From: a virus | Direction: 5' to 3' (one strand) | DNA length: 37,401 nt | Virus record (IMG/VR): IMGVR_UViG_3300027970_000710 | Location: 1 to 37,401 of that record | Part shown: piece by piece, positions 23,413-31,011 of the stretch | Layout: each line of letters starts with the position of its first letter | Numbering within the stretch: the first letter of the stretch is position 1 | Program-made: the position numbers and the translations under genes | Notes under the pieces: model-generated | What the model was told of the DNA's origin: nothing | The model's database searches: none | What the model saw: only the letters and a program-made list of their open reading frames with translations

Positions 23413-23419
23413 ATCTTTA
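23412..23419 (+). promoter_or_regulatory. Host-like -7 element TATCTTTA
   Basis: Starts at the end of the terminator U-run; six bases before the ATG at 23426. The -33 position (23389-23392) is CTGG, a weaker match than at other sites, so activity is less certain. Confidence 0.45.
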
Positions 23420-23425
23420 TAAGAG

Positions 23426-24112
23426 ATGAAGACATTAGTTATATCCGACGTCCATATTGGATCAAAAGGATGTCAAGCAGAAGCAGTTCTGGAGTTACTT
23501 GAAGATCAAAGTTATGAAAGATACATCCTGGTTGGTGATATTATTGATGGATGGTTATTTAAAAAATATAAAAAATTTGATTATAATCAGACTAAAATTA
23601 TCCGCAGGTTTTTAAAACTTTCAAAAAACAAACAGATTATCTGGATCTCCGGAAATCATGATGAATTTTTAAGAAAATATACCCCCTTAGAAATCGGCAA
23701 CATCACAATCGTGGATGAGTTTATAGAAGAAGGAATTTGGTTTTGTCACGGAGACGAATACGACGGTATTGTTCAGATGCACTGGCTTGGGATGCTCGGA
23801 GCTTTAGGTTACGATCTTGCAATCGTTATTGATAGGCTCTTAAAAAAATTAGGCAGGAAGAAAAGTCTTTCTAAATTTTTAAAAGATAATATTAAAGCTG
23901 CTATTTCTTTTATGGTTGATTTTGAGAAAGAGATGGTGAGACAAGCTAAAAAAAGAAACTGCCATACAGTAGTATGTGGGCATATTCATGCACCTTCGGA
24001 TAAACAAATTGGTGGTGTACGTTATATTAATTGCGGGGATTGGGTTGAAAATTGCTCTCACATTGTTTACTACTCACATTACAACACCTTAAAATTATGG
24101 AAGAAATACTAA
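23426..24112 (+). CDS. LpxH-like calcineurin-type metallophosphoesterase
   Basis: A 228-residue protein with the full dinuclear metal set: SDVHIG (Asp8, His10), VGDIIDG (Asp38), SGNHDE (Asn77, His78), WFCHGDE and CGHIHAPSD. The order and spacing, with an inserted helical part (~120-165) containing basic and hydrophobic residues, resemble the UDP-2,3-diacylglucosamine hydrolase LpxH and its UshA-like relatives rather than phage nucleases. LpxH acts in lipid A synthesis at the inner membrane. In a phage this could adjust the outer membrane of the infected cell, which fits the following glycosyltransferase. Its end overlaps the glycosyltransferase start by 16 bases. The substrate is not determined from sequence alone. 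Confidence 0.75.
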   Translation: MKTLVISDVHIGSKGCQAEAVLELLEDQSYERYILVGDIIDGWLFKKYKKFDYNQTKIIRRFLKLSKNKQIIWISGNHDEFLRKYTPLEIGNITIVDEFIEEGIWFCHGDEYDGIVQMHWLGMLGALGYDLAIVIDRLLKKLGRKKSLSKFLKDNIKAAISFMVDFEKEMVRQAKKRNCHTVVCGHIHAPSDKQIGGVRYINCGDWVENCSHIVYYSHYNTLKLWKKY

Positions 24113-24813
24113 CCATTGTTATTCCCTGTAAGAATGAGGAGAGTAACATTAGGAGGGTGCTATTAGAGTTGAAACAGCAGGACATTGGAAATACTGCAAT
24201 TATACTTGCTGACGCTAAATCCACAGACAAGACTAGGGTCCTAGCTAGTACTTCCGCTCTCGAACTTAATTTAAATCTAAGGATAGTAGACGGAGGGATG
24301 CCTGCTGTTGGAAGAAACACCGGAGCCAGGCTTGCTAAAACACCTTACATTTTATTTTTAGATGCTGATATTACATTTACATCTCAGTACGCAATCCAAG
24401 AAGCGATTGATTGTATACACAATAGAGCAATTGACATGGTGGGTACTACTCCACGGTATAAAGGAGAGCCTGATGTTAGAGCTTGGATACTATTTCGCTT
24501 AAACTTATTAGTAACCTGGTACCTTTCTAAGACACAGCCCTTTGCTATTGGAGGATTTACTTTAGTTAAAAAAACTATCTTTAAGAAACTAGGAGGTTAT
24601 GATGAAAGAGTAACTCAGTCTGAGGATTGGCTACTGAGTCGGCAGGTAAAACCATCAAAATTTTTATTAATACCTGATCTAATTACACAGGATAATCGCC
24701 GGTTTAAGCAGTACGGTTATTGGAAAATGATTAAGCTGCTATTAACTAATTTTATTAATAGAAAAAACCTTGGTCATTTCTATAAAGATGTTGGATATTT
24801 TAAAAAATCTTAG
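24097..24813 (+). CDS. Family 2 glycosyltransferase (GT2)
   Basis: A 238-residue protein. The N-terminus is LTIVIPCKNEESNIRRVL, the standard GT2 opening; IILADAKSTDKT gives the first Asp; VGRNTGARLAKTPYILFLDADI contains the D-A-D metal-binding triad (89-91); GYDERVTQSEDW has the acceptor-side E-D. The C-terminal ~40 residues include a hydrophobic/basic helix (MIKLLLTNFINRK) that may touch the membrane. I choose ATG 24097 (MEEILT) over the formal start at 24052, which would overlap the upstream gene by more than 50 bases. It probably transfers a sugar to a lipid or surface glycan, and with the LpxH-like gene could form an envelope-modifying pair; DNA glucosylation is less likely, since those enzymes are GT-B folds. 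Confidence 0.78.
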   Translation: MEEILTIVIPCKNEESNIRRVLLELKQQDIGNTAIILADAKSTDKTRVLASTSALELNLNLRIVDGGMPAVGRNTGARLAKTPYILFLDADITFTSQYAIQEAIDCIHNRAIDMVGTTPRYKGEPDVRAWILFRLNLLVTWYLSKTQPFAIGGFTLVKKTIFKKLGGYDERVTQSEDWLLSRQVKPSKFLLIPDLITQDNRRFKQYGYWKMIKLLLTNFINRKNLGHFYKDVGYFKKS

Positions 24814-24824
24814 AGATTATATCC

Positions 24825-24833
24825 TATTTATAG
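24825..24833 (+). promoter_or_regulatory. TATTTATAG, late-type promoter motif
   Basis: Eight of nine bases of the recurrent box, three bases before ATG 24837. It would start the secreted-protein cassette. Confidence 0.4.
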
Positions 24834-24836
24834 GAG

Positions 24837-25295
24837 ATGCAAAAGTTGTTTCTCCTACTGTTTTTACTACCCTCTAGTTTGTTTTCACAAACCAATGTTC
24901 ATAAGGCAGGTGATGGTTGGGATTCAATTGTTTATTCAGCTATCAATCTTATCAAAAAAACATCCCCCTACCATTATGTAATCTTTGAAAACGTGGTACA
25001 GGAAGTGCAATTTTGGAATGAAGATTATTCATCAAATAATTTAGTGGAAGGGAAGGGTATTATAGTAATATCATCCAAGGATATCAAGCTTAATTCAATT
25101 AACAATTTAGCTGCAGCCTTGGTACACGAGAGTTATCATTTAAAAGTCCTTAAGTACGGTCCTGATATAGCAGGAAGGGAAGAGGAATATCTTTGTTATG
25201 TTCATGAATTAAAGTTTTTAAAATTGTTGCCTAATGTAGAGCCGGACCTTCTGACCTATACAAAAGAACAAGTAAAACTTTGGAACATAAAATGA
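24837..25295 (+). CDS. Secreted protein with HExxH motif, putative metalloprotease
   Basis: A 152-residue protein with a clear signal peptide (KLFLLLFLLPSSLFSQ, cleavage about residue 18). The mature part has one recognisable motif, LAAALVHESYHLKVLKYG, with His97-Glu98 and His101 of a zinc HExxH helix, followed by GREEEYLCYVHELKFL, where Glu116-118 could give the third ligand as in gluzincin-like small proteases. The overall fold is unassigned. It is the first gene of a run of exported proteins, starts 3 bases after a late-type box, and overlaps the next ORF start. It may process the exported proteins coded downstream or a host envelope protein; both are guesses. Confidence 0.6.
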   Translation: MQKLFLLLFLLPSSLFSQTNVHKAGDGWDSIVYSAINLIKKTSPYHYVIFENVVQEVQFWNEDYSSNNLVEGKGIIVISSKDIKLNSINNLAAALVHESYHLKVLKYGPDIAGREEEYLCYVHELKFLKLLPNVEPDLLTYTKEQVKLWNIK

Positions 25296-27181
25296 AAAAA
25301 ATAACACTCCTCCTCCTAATGGCTATTGCAGCTATTGGAGCATTCGCACAATCGGCAGCTACCTCACCCGGAACCGGGCATTGGGTAGTGATTGACTCCG
25401 GCTACCAGGTAGCAACAAACACAGTTGGTAAGACTGTTGCACCTCTGTATTTCCACAATACCTCCACCAGTAAAAAAATCACCGGTATGCAATTCAGAGT
25501 ATTCTACGATAAGGCAGCTTTTGCTTCAGTAGTTCCTTCTTTGAAAATTTCTGCTACAGAGCAATACCTGCAGTATGTTGATGATAATACAAATGGTAGT
25601 TTAACAGTAACCGTTGTTTACACAGGTACTAACGCATCTTTTAACTATGCTAATGGAGCTACCTTTGATTTGACTTTCAATCACGTTGCTGAAGCAGCTT
25701 GGAACGTTTTAGACTCTGTTAAAACTTTAAAAGTATCAGGTGTAAATTCATTCCCTAACGTTGCTTCAACTAATATGGGTAATGATACTACCTTGGTAGT
25801 TTATTCTTACGGTGGTCGTTTCAATCAGAAGATGCTTAGATTTGCCGGTAAGTTTATCAATACTACCGGGACTAATGCTAAAAACTTATGGGTTAGCTTA
25901 GAAAAGAAATCACCAGCAGGATCTTGGACCACAGTATTAACTCAGAAGACTAATGCTTCCGGTGTTGTAGTATTCTACAAAAACATTGATACTACGTATT
26001 GGGATGTTAGGATGGCAATCAAAGGAGATACAATGACTCCTGGTTCCGTATTCTCAACTGCTGATGCACAGAAGATCAACCAAGCAGTGTTAGGACAATA
26101 CACAGTTAAAGGCTTTGATTATTACTCAATGGATGTTAACGGAGCAGACGGGGGTATAACAATTGCAGACGTTTATTCAGTCTATGGAAGACTTGCAGGT
26201 AGATTCACTGCATGGCCTAATTCCCAGAATGATATTAAATTCTTCACAGTATCTGAATACAATACAATTAATGGGTCAGGGACAAACTACACAAGCACAA
26301 TTACTGGTTTGACCAACTTGTATTACCCTATTGACGGTAAAGACTCAATTACCTACTATGTGAATGTTAAAGGTGATGCTAACGGAACAGGATTTAAAAT
26401 GGCTCGTTTAACACCAATTAAAATAACTAACCCAGTTAATGCTAAAAATTATATTATTGATAACACAGTCACTTACGATAACGTATTTGAAACTATTGAA
26501 ATCAATATGCCTAAGGTTAAAGTTGATGAAGGTAATTTAGTTAACATCCCTGTTAAGGTTTTAACCAACGGGGTTAAATTAGGTGCATTTCAACTTGAAT
26601 TAAAATACGATACTACGCTATTAACATTTGCTAAAATTGATTTGACTGAAAAGATGATGAATTGGATGTCTTACACCAACCCAGACAAGGGAGTAATTGC
26701 TTTCGGTTCAGCGGACCTAAAAGGTGATAACTTACTGAATGATGGTGAGCAGGTAATGACTGTGCAGTTTATTGCTAAGAAGCCACAAGACGAATGGGGA
26801 ACTGCTGCAATCTGGACCGGCCCTAAGTTTGTAGGCGGTAATGACGCCAGAGACATGAATGTAAATCCTACAATGGGTATTGTAGAAGTTAGGAAGATCA
26901 AACAAGATGTAACAATAAAAGGTCTTGAGCAATTAATTATTTATCCAAATCCAAACCAGGGAGAAGTAATAGTTGAATTTAGAGTCCAGGTAGACTCAGA
27001 TGTTAATATCAACGTTACAGATATGATTGGCAAAAAAGTATTAGAAATTCTAAATACTAAAATGCCTGCCGGGGATTACAAATACCTAGTAAAGTTGGAT
27101 GTTTTAAATAACGGAATGTACATAATGTCTCTTCAGACAAGCACAACTTCTGAAGCACATAAAATATTTATAAACAAATAA
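25292..27181 (+). CDS. Secreted cohesin/dockerin-like protein with T9SS C-terminal sorting domain
   Basis: A 629-residue protein with a signal peptide (KKITLLLLMAIAAIGAFAQ). Two beta-sandwich regions look like cohesin domains (about 30-150, and about 400-535: VDEGNLVNIPVKVLTNGVKL, YDTTLLTF). In between, at ~255-300, is a dockerin-like unit: DAQKINQAVLG, then YYSMDVNGADGGITIADVYS with calcium-loop spacing D-x-N-x-x-D-G. The last ~75 residues (IIYPNPNQGEVIVEF, DMIGKKVLEI, GMYIMSLQ, HKIFINK) match the type A T9SS sorting domain (Por secretion tail, TIGR04183 style). I choose ATG 25292, because it gives a normal signal peptide. T9SS cargo is exported across the outer membrane and attached to the cell surface. 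A phage gene with this tail is rare; function is unknown. Confidence 0.82.
   Translation: MKKITLLLLMAIAAIGAFAQSAATSPGTGHWVVIDSGYQVATNTVGKTVAPLYFHNTSTSKKITGMQFRVFYDKAAFASVVPSLKISATEQYLQYVDDNTNGSLTVTVVYTGTNASFNYANGATFDLTFNHVAEAAWNVLDSVKTLKVSGVNSFPNVASTNMGNDTTLVVYSYGGRFNQKMLRFAGKFINTTGTNAKNLWVSLEKKSPAGSWTTVLTQKTNASGVVVFYKNIDTTYWDVRMAIKGDTMTPGSVFSTADAQKINQAVLGQYTVKGFDYYSMDVNGADGGITIADVYSVYGRLAGRFTAWPNSQNDIKFFTVSEYNTINGSGTNYTSTITGLTNLYYPIDGKDSITYYVNVKGDANGTGFKMARLTPIKITNPVNAKNYIIDNTVTYDNVFETIEINMPKVKVDEGNLVNIPVKVLTNGVKLGAFQLELKYDTTLLTFAKIDLTEKMMNWMSYTNPDKGVIAFGSADLKGDNLLNDGEQVMTVQFIAKKPQDEWGTAAIWTGPKFVGGNDARDMNVNPTMGIVEVRKIKQDVTIKGLEQLIIYPNPNQGEVIVEFRVQVDSDVNINVTDMIGKKVLEILNTKMPAGDYKYLVKLDVLNNGMYIMSLQTSTTSEAHKIFINK
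27165..27173 (+). promoter_or_regulatory. TATTTATAA motif before the 27185 gene
   Basis: Lies in the last codons of the T9SS-cargo gene, 11 bases before ATG 27185. It probably gives a second late transcript for the downstream membrane and lipoprotein genes. Confidence 0.4.
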
Positions 27182-27184
27182 ACT

Positions 27185-27544
27185 ATGGGGATTAAAGAAA
27201 GAATCAAAAACGCAGTCGGAATAAAATCCGAATTTGTTCAAGTAGACGATAAGAATCGTTTCTACTTCATGTTACAGCAAATGCAGAATAACCGCTGGAA
27301 GATTACAGCTATCGTATTAGGATTATTTACCCTAATCATTGTAGGGATCAACTCAGCTGTATTTTTCGGAGTACCAATCGGGGAAGATTGGAAAGAGTTA
27401 TTGCTTATCTTATTAGGAGCATTTGTAGGAAACTTAAATAAAGTAGTTGACTACTGGTTTAATTCTGAGGATAGAGATAAAATGCTAATTCAGAAAGTAG
27501 ATGAGGAGGACGGGCAATCATTATCAAGCACACTAGAAGGTTAA
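27185..27544 (+). CDS. Small membrane protein with two TM helices
   Basis: A 119-residue protein. A basic N-terminal amphipathic part (GIKERIKNAVGIKSEFVQ) is followed by TM1 (ITAIVLGLFTLIIVGINSAVFF, quoted in part: ~40-60) and a shorter hydrophobic stretch ELLLILLGAFVG (~72-83), then an acidic tail. This is a holin-like layout, but it lies in the export cassette, not beside the endolysin, so a scaffold or anchoring role is also possible. It ends four bases before the next gene. Confidence 0.6.
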   Translation: MGIKERIKNAVGIKSEFVQVDDKNRFYFMLQQMQNNRWKITAIVLGLFTLIIVGINSAVFFGVPIGEDWKELLLILLGAFVGNLNKVVDYWFNSEDRDKMLIQKVDEEDGQSLSSTLEG

Positions 27545-27548
27545 AATT

Positions 27549-27869
27549 ATGTCAGAAGAAAAAGAAGAAGGTAGTTCATCTACCATTAAAAAAGCCATCA
27601 TCGGAGCTATTACCACTGCGGTAACTGCCGGTGGTGCATGGTTTGCTACCCACTTAGGAGGTGGTGAAGAAGCAAAAGAGGAAGTTAAAACAGAGCAAGT
27701 TGCCCCGGCTGCTGCTCCTGTTATTAATATCACTACTAATAACGAACAAAAACAACAAACCTCAGGAGGTACTAACACAGTTATTTACAAAGAGAAACCA
27801 GCCCCCGCAGCTGCATCTCCTGCTAAATCAGAACCTGCTACACCAAAAGAAGAAGAATCACCATGGTAA
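27549..27869 (+). CDS. Small single-TM protein with Ala/Pro/Glu-rich tail
   Basis: A 106-residue protein. An acidic N-terminus (SEEKEEGSSS) precedes a hydrophobic, Ala/Gly-rich segment (AIIGAITTAVTAGGAWFATH, 16-35), and the rest is low-complexity: GGGEEAKEEVK, an Asn/Gln/Thr region, and AAASPAKSEPATPKEEESPW. It may span the inner membrane once and reach into the periplasm or bind a partner, like a TonB-type spacer, but no TonB box is seen. It overlaps the CsgG-like gene by seven bases, suggesting joint translation. Function unknown. Confidence 0.6.
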   Translation: MSEEKEEGSSSTIKKAIIGAITTAVTAGGAWFATHLGGGEEAKEEVKTEQVAPAAAPVINITTNNEQKQQTSGGTNTVIYKEKPAPAAASPAKSEPATPKEEESPW

Positions 27870-28549
27870 AAAATATTCTAATTTCTTTCTTACTAGTAAT
27901 TTTAATTGGTTGTGGTTCAATGAAAACCACTACTGAAAAAGATGTAATTGAAACTAAAAGTATTTCATCAGTATCTAATTACACTGACTCTATTAAAAAC
28001 ACAGTTCAAGTAATTAATGTTGATTTAACTAAAGTTTTAGCTTTATACCCTAGTTTACAAGAAAAGAATGTTGGATTAGGATTTGCCGAATCAGTACTTG
28101 ATTACTTAGATGAGACTAACAGATTTATCTTCACAGAAGAAAAACAAGAAATTAAAGAGCGAATGGTTACTCAATTTAAAGCTTCTAAAAAAGGAGTCTT
28201 TGAAGAACCAATTGATGGCAAAGGTAAGATCAAGGCTGCTCGTTACTTTGTTTATGTCTCTGTGGCCGATTTTGCTGTTGATGAAGATGAGTCTGTCGCA
28301 GGTGCAAAAGGTAAGGTTGTGGTTACAACATTCATTCGCCTGCAGGTAAGATTTGTAGATGCGATGACCGGTCAAATTTACATCGGTTCAGGTGAAGGTG
28401 AAGCAACTAAAACAGGTGAATCATTCATGAAATCTCTTGATATGAAGTTTTCTCAAAGTACGGTAGGTAAAGCAACTAGAAAGTCTTTAGAGACTGCTAC
28501 AACTAAAGTAATTGAAAACTTAATCAAAGCCGGTGTCTTTAAAAACTAA
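27863..28549 (+). CDS. CsgG-like outer-membrane lipoprotein
   Basis: A 228-residue lipoprotein precursor: ISFLLVILIGCGSMKT has a lipobox (L-I-G-C, Cys17). The remaining sequence has the CsgG/HfaB-like pattern: early SIKNTVQVINVD strand, EKQEIKERMVTQF helix, KIKAARYFVYVSVADFAV strand, VVVTTFIRLQVRFVDAMTGQIY strands, and a final VGKATRKSLETATTKVIENL helix typical for the end of the CsgG family (gAt..A...av..l...i). CsgG forms the outer-membrane pore that secretes curli. Here it lies between a membrane protein and a predicted OM barrel and near secreted cohesin/GEVED-type proteins, suggesting an export or surface-assembly unit. Assignment is by pattern, not search, so moderate. Confidence 0.6.
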   Translation: MVKNILISFLLVILIGCGSMKTTTEKDVIETKSISSVSNYTDSIKNTVQVINVDLTKVLALYPSLQEKNVGLGFAESVLDYLDETNRFIFTEEKQEIKERMVTQFKASKKGVFEEPIDGKGKIKAARYFVYVSVADFAVDEDESVAGAKGKVVVTTFIRLQVRFVDAMTGQIYIGSGEGEATKTGESFMKSLDMKFSQSTVGKATRKSLETATTKVIENLIKAGVFKN

Positions 28550-29930
28550 AATATTATTCTTTTTTTTAATAATTGGGCTGTCTGTAAAAGGGCAGTCCTT
28601 TTTGTATTCATACATAGATCCTTGTACACAGCAAACTAAATTTATTACAGCAGACATGTCCGCACCTGTCATAATAGCATACTACGGACAAGTAAAGGCA
28701 TTCACTTATTTAGAACTGAGTAACGGGGTTTTTGAGAGTTGGTTAAATGATATTTATAATAAGTATAAATCTACATCCCCATGCCAGGGTGTGTTCACCA
28801 CTACTACAACCACCACTTCAACCAACCAAGTTTCAAACATTATTGGAAATGTAACAAGCCTGGTTAGCCTGGATTTATCCTCTGTAGCCGGAACGGCAGC
28901 AGGAGGGGTGGGGAGTAACATTGGTAGCACTACTTCCTCTGGGTCAGGTAGTGTAGAAGTAAAAAATAATAAAAATGGAAGCTCACCTGATAAGAACCAG
29001 AAGACCGATGGAAACTCTACAAATGATCCTACAAATGGGTCTAGCTCTGGTAGTAGCGATGGGACCTCTAGTTCTGGTAATACAGATGGTGAAGGAACCG
29101 GCCAAGGGTCGTCAGAAGGGCAAGAAGGCCAGGTAGGCAGTAATTCAGGCTCATCTAAGGGTTCTTCTTCTAACTCTACAGAAGGTGGGGGGTCAGAGAA
29201 GCCTTCAGAACAGAAGGTAGAGGATCAGAAGACAGAAACTCAAAAATCACAATCAAACAGTACTGCTAAGGCAGCCTCCAAAGCAAAAACAGAAACTCAG
29301 AAACCTGCAATCTTACTTACAGGGGATATTGTGGGTATACAAACGGCTGCTGATAAAGCACAGGATGCTAGAGCAACCATGTCTTTCACAAGAGTAAAAG
29401 GGGATGGCACGGCCTCCATCGGCTTTTCAGCAGACTATATGGTCGGTGCCAGGATTGGTAACGTGTCTGGGATTAAATCCTGGATTGGAACTAATGAAAA
29501 AGGAAACAAACACATAAATGTAATTTCTGCCGGAATAGGCTTAATGCCGCAGTCAACAACCGGGAATATATTATTTATAAGAGTTAATTCATTAAAGAAT
29601 TTTACAGCACTTTATGGAGCAGCAGGAACATACGGAGAGTTGTTTGGCGAAGAATTAATATCAACGATTGCGATTGTGGGTTGTATGTATAAGGGTAAGA
29701 TCGGTAAAGCAGTTGATGCAACAATAATAGCAGCCGGAATCTACTCCCCTTATCAAAAATACTATACCGAGACTTTTTTCAAAGCCAAGCCTATCGTTAT
29801 TCCTTTCTTAAACTTGAATTATAAGATAACAAAGACGTTTGGATTTGGATTAACCGGAGGAGGTACCTATATTGCAGGACAGGACATTCTAAACTTTCAA
29901 ATCTTGATGGGAGCAAAATTAAAACTATGA
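28533..29930 (+). CDS. Predicted outer-membrane beta-barrel protein with Ser/Gly-rich linker
   Basis: A 465-residue protein; start GTG 28533 is chosen because it gives a signal peptide (KTKILFFFLIIGLSVKGQ) and because no ATG is available before it. Residues ~25-85 are a small Cys-containing domain; ~90-270 is low-complexity (GSSSGSSDGTSSSGNTDGEG and similar, then Lys/Glu/Gln); from ~275 alternating hydrophobic strands (ASIGFSADYMVGARI; HINVISAGIGLM; ATIIAAGIYSPYQKY; FGFGLTGGGTYIAG) end in FQILMGAKLKL, characteristic of an outer-membrane barrel. It overlaps the CsgG-like gene by 17 bases and the next gene by four (ATGA), so it is co-translated. It may be a surface-exposed receptor block or part of a secretion unit. 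No family name given. Confidence 0.6.
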   Translation: MSLKTKILFFFLIIGLSVKGQSFLYSYIDPCTQQTKFITADMSAPVIIAYYGQVKAFTYLELSNGVFESWLNDIYNKYKSTSPCQGVFTTTTTTTSTNQVSNIIGNVTSLVSLDLSSVAGTAAGGVGSNIGSTTSSGSGSVEVKNNKNGSSPDKNQKTDGNSTNDPTNGSSSGSSDGTSSSGNTDGEGTGQGSSEGQEGQVGSNSGSSKGSSSNSTEGGGSEKPSEQKVEDQKTETQKSQSNSTAKAASKAKTETQKPAILLTGDIVGIQTAADKAQDARATMSFTRVKGDGTASIGFSADYMVGARIGNVSGIKSWIGTNEKGNKHINVISAGIGLMPQSTTGNILFIRVNSLKNFTALYGAAGTYGELFGEELISTIAIVGCMYKGKIGKAVDATIIAAGIYSPYQKYYTETFFKAKPIVIPFLNLNYKITKTFGFGLTGGGTYIAGQDILNFQILMGAKLKL

Positions 29931-30997
29931 GGTGGGTTATCATTCTCTTTTTTTTCACAGCTACAGCTTACTCCCAATCACCCCTATGTGCAAGTAGGCC
30001 AACAAACTTCTGCTGTGAGTATGTTTCCGGAGTAACTATCAACGGGAAATCATTTAAAGGAAGTACTGGATTCACAGCCGGATCAGGAGGAAGTCCTGCC
30101 GGGTATTATGACTACACTTCCACAAAAGACACTATCCCTAGAATTAAAGCAGGTCAATCCATCTCTATTTCATATACAGGAGTTACTAATGGTAACTATA
30201 TGCAATACTTTAAATTATGGATTGATTTTAATGGCAATGGTTTATTAACAGATGCTGGTGAATTAGTCCATGCTCAGAACCAATCTTGGTCAGGCACAAG
30301 GACTATGACTGCTACGTTTGTAGTACCGACATCTGTATACAATGGAGAAGTTTATATGAGATTTGTGATGCAATTCAGCGGCTCTCCTGTCATTTGCGGA
30401 ACCTACTCCTACGGTAATACTTTTGATTTCAGAACTAGAATTGTGGGAGCTACTGATCCCTTTTCTTACACAGGGTATATCTACAATTCTAAAGGAACAG
30501 GCATTCAAAACATCCCGGTTAAGTTTTATTCTAAATTAAAATCTGCCACAGCCTATACTTTAGAAAATACAATCAACACAGATGCAAGTGGTAAGTATAG
30601 TATTTCATCAACCAAAGACGCTACCGTGTATGACTTCCAGCTTGAAATTAGCAATCTAAGTATTGCAGCCCCTTCAATCTCTGATGCACAGCAATTCAAC
30701 CAAAAAATATTTACAGGCAACTTTACAGCTATAGACTATTACACAATGGATGTCAATAATAATAATACGTTAACAATCACAGATGTGTATCTAATCTATA
30801 GAAGAGTACTGGGTATCAGCTGGAGAAGTGGAGTTCCTAGCTACAGGTTATTTACAGCTACGGAGTGGAATACTATTACCAGTAGTGCCAATAACCTAAA
30901 AGCAACATACCCTGGCATTCAGACTACAACACTCCCTAGACTCACAAATAAAGGTAGTATAAATTATTACCTAGTTCGAACGGGATACATAAACTAA
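29927..30997 (+). CDS. Secreted GEVED/dockerin-like protein
   Basis: A 356-residue protein with signal peptide (RWVIILFFFTATAYSQ). A Cys-rich start (CASRPTNFCCEY) is followed by a GEVED-type adhesion domain: KLWIDFNGNGLLTDAGELVH (95-114). Next comes a carboxypeptidase-regulatory-like beta domain (TGYIYNSKGTGIQNIPVKFY), then a dockerin-like unit DAQQFNQKIFTG...YYTMDVNNNNTLTITDVYL, and a tail YRLFTATEWNTITSSANNLK. This last ~120-residue portion is paralogous to residues ~250-370 of the T9SS-cargo protein at 25292. It has no T9SS sorting domain, so export beyond the periplasm is uncertain. ATGA overlap with the barrel gene. Confidence 0.7.
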   Translation: MRWVIILFFFTATAYSQSPLCASRPTNFCCEYVSGVTINGKSFKGSTGFTAGSGGSPAGYYDYTSTKDTIPRIKAGQSISISYTGVTNGNYMQYFKLWIDFNGNGLLTDAGELVHAQNQSWSGTRTMTATFVVPTSVYNGEVYMRFVMQFSGSPVICGTYSYGNTFDFRTRIVGATDPFSYTGYIYNSKGTGIQNIPVKFYSKLKSATAYTLENTINTDASGKYSISSTKDATVYDFQLEISNLSIAAPSISDAQQFNQKIFTGNFTAIDYYTMDVNNNNTLTITDVYLIYRRVLGISWRSGVPSYRLFTATEWNTITSSANNLKATYPGIQTTTLPRLTNKGSINYYLVRTGYIN

Positions 30998-30999
30998 AC

Positions 31000-31008
31000 T
31001 ATTTATAA
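31000..31008 (+). promoter_or_regulatory. TATTTATAA motif before the 31012 gene
   Basis: Ends three bases before ATG 31012; likely starts the lysis-gene transcript at late times. Confidence 0.45.
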
Positions 31009-31011
31009 AGG

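Noticed and set aside
25280-25291. Longer start of the T9SS-cargo protein (MEHK before MKK)
   Set aside because: The four added residues include Glu and weaken the signal peptide; ATG 25292 gives the normal M-K-K start.
28745-29580. TATTTATAA-like strings at about 28749 and 29574 as promoters
   Set aside because: They lie in the middle of the barrel gene, far from any start codon; in A+T-rich DNA such matches occur by chance.
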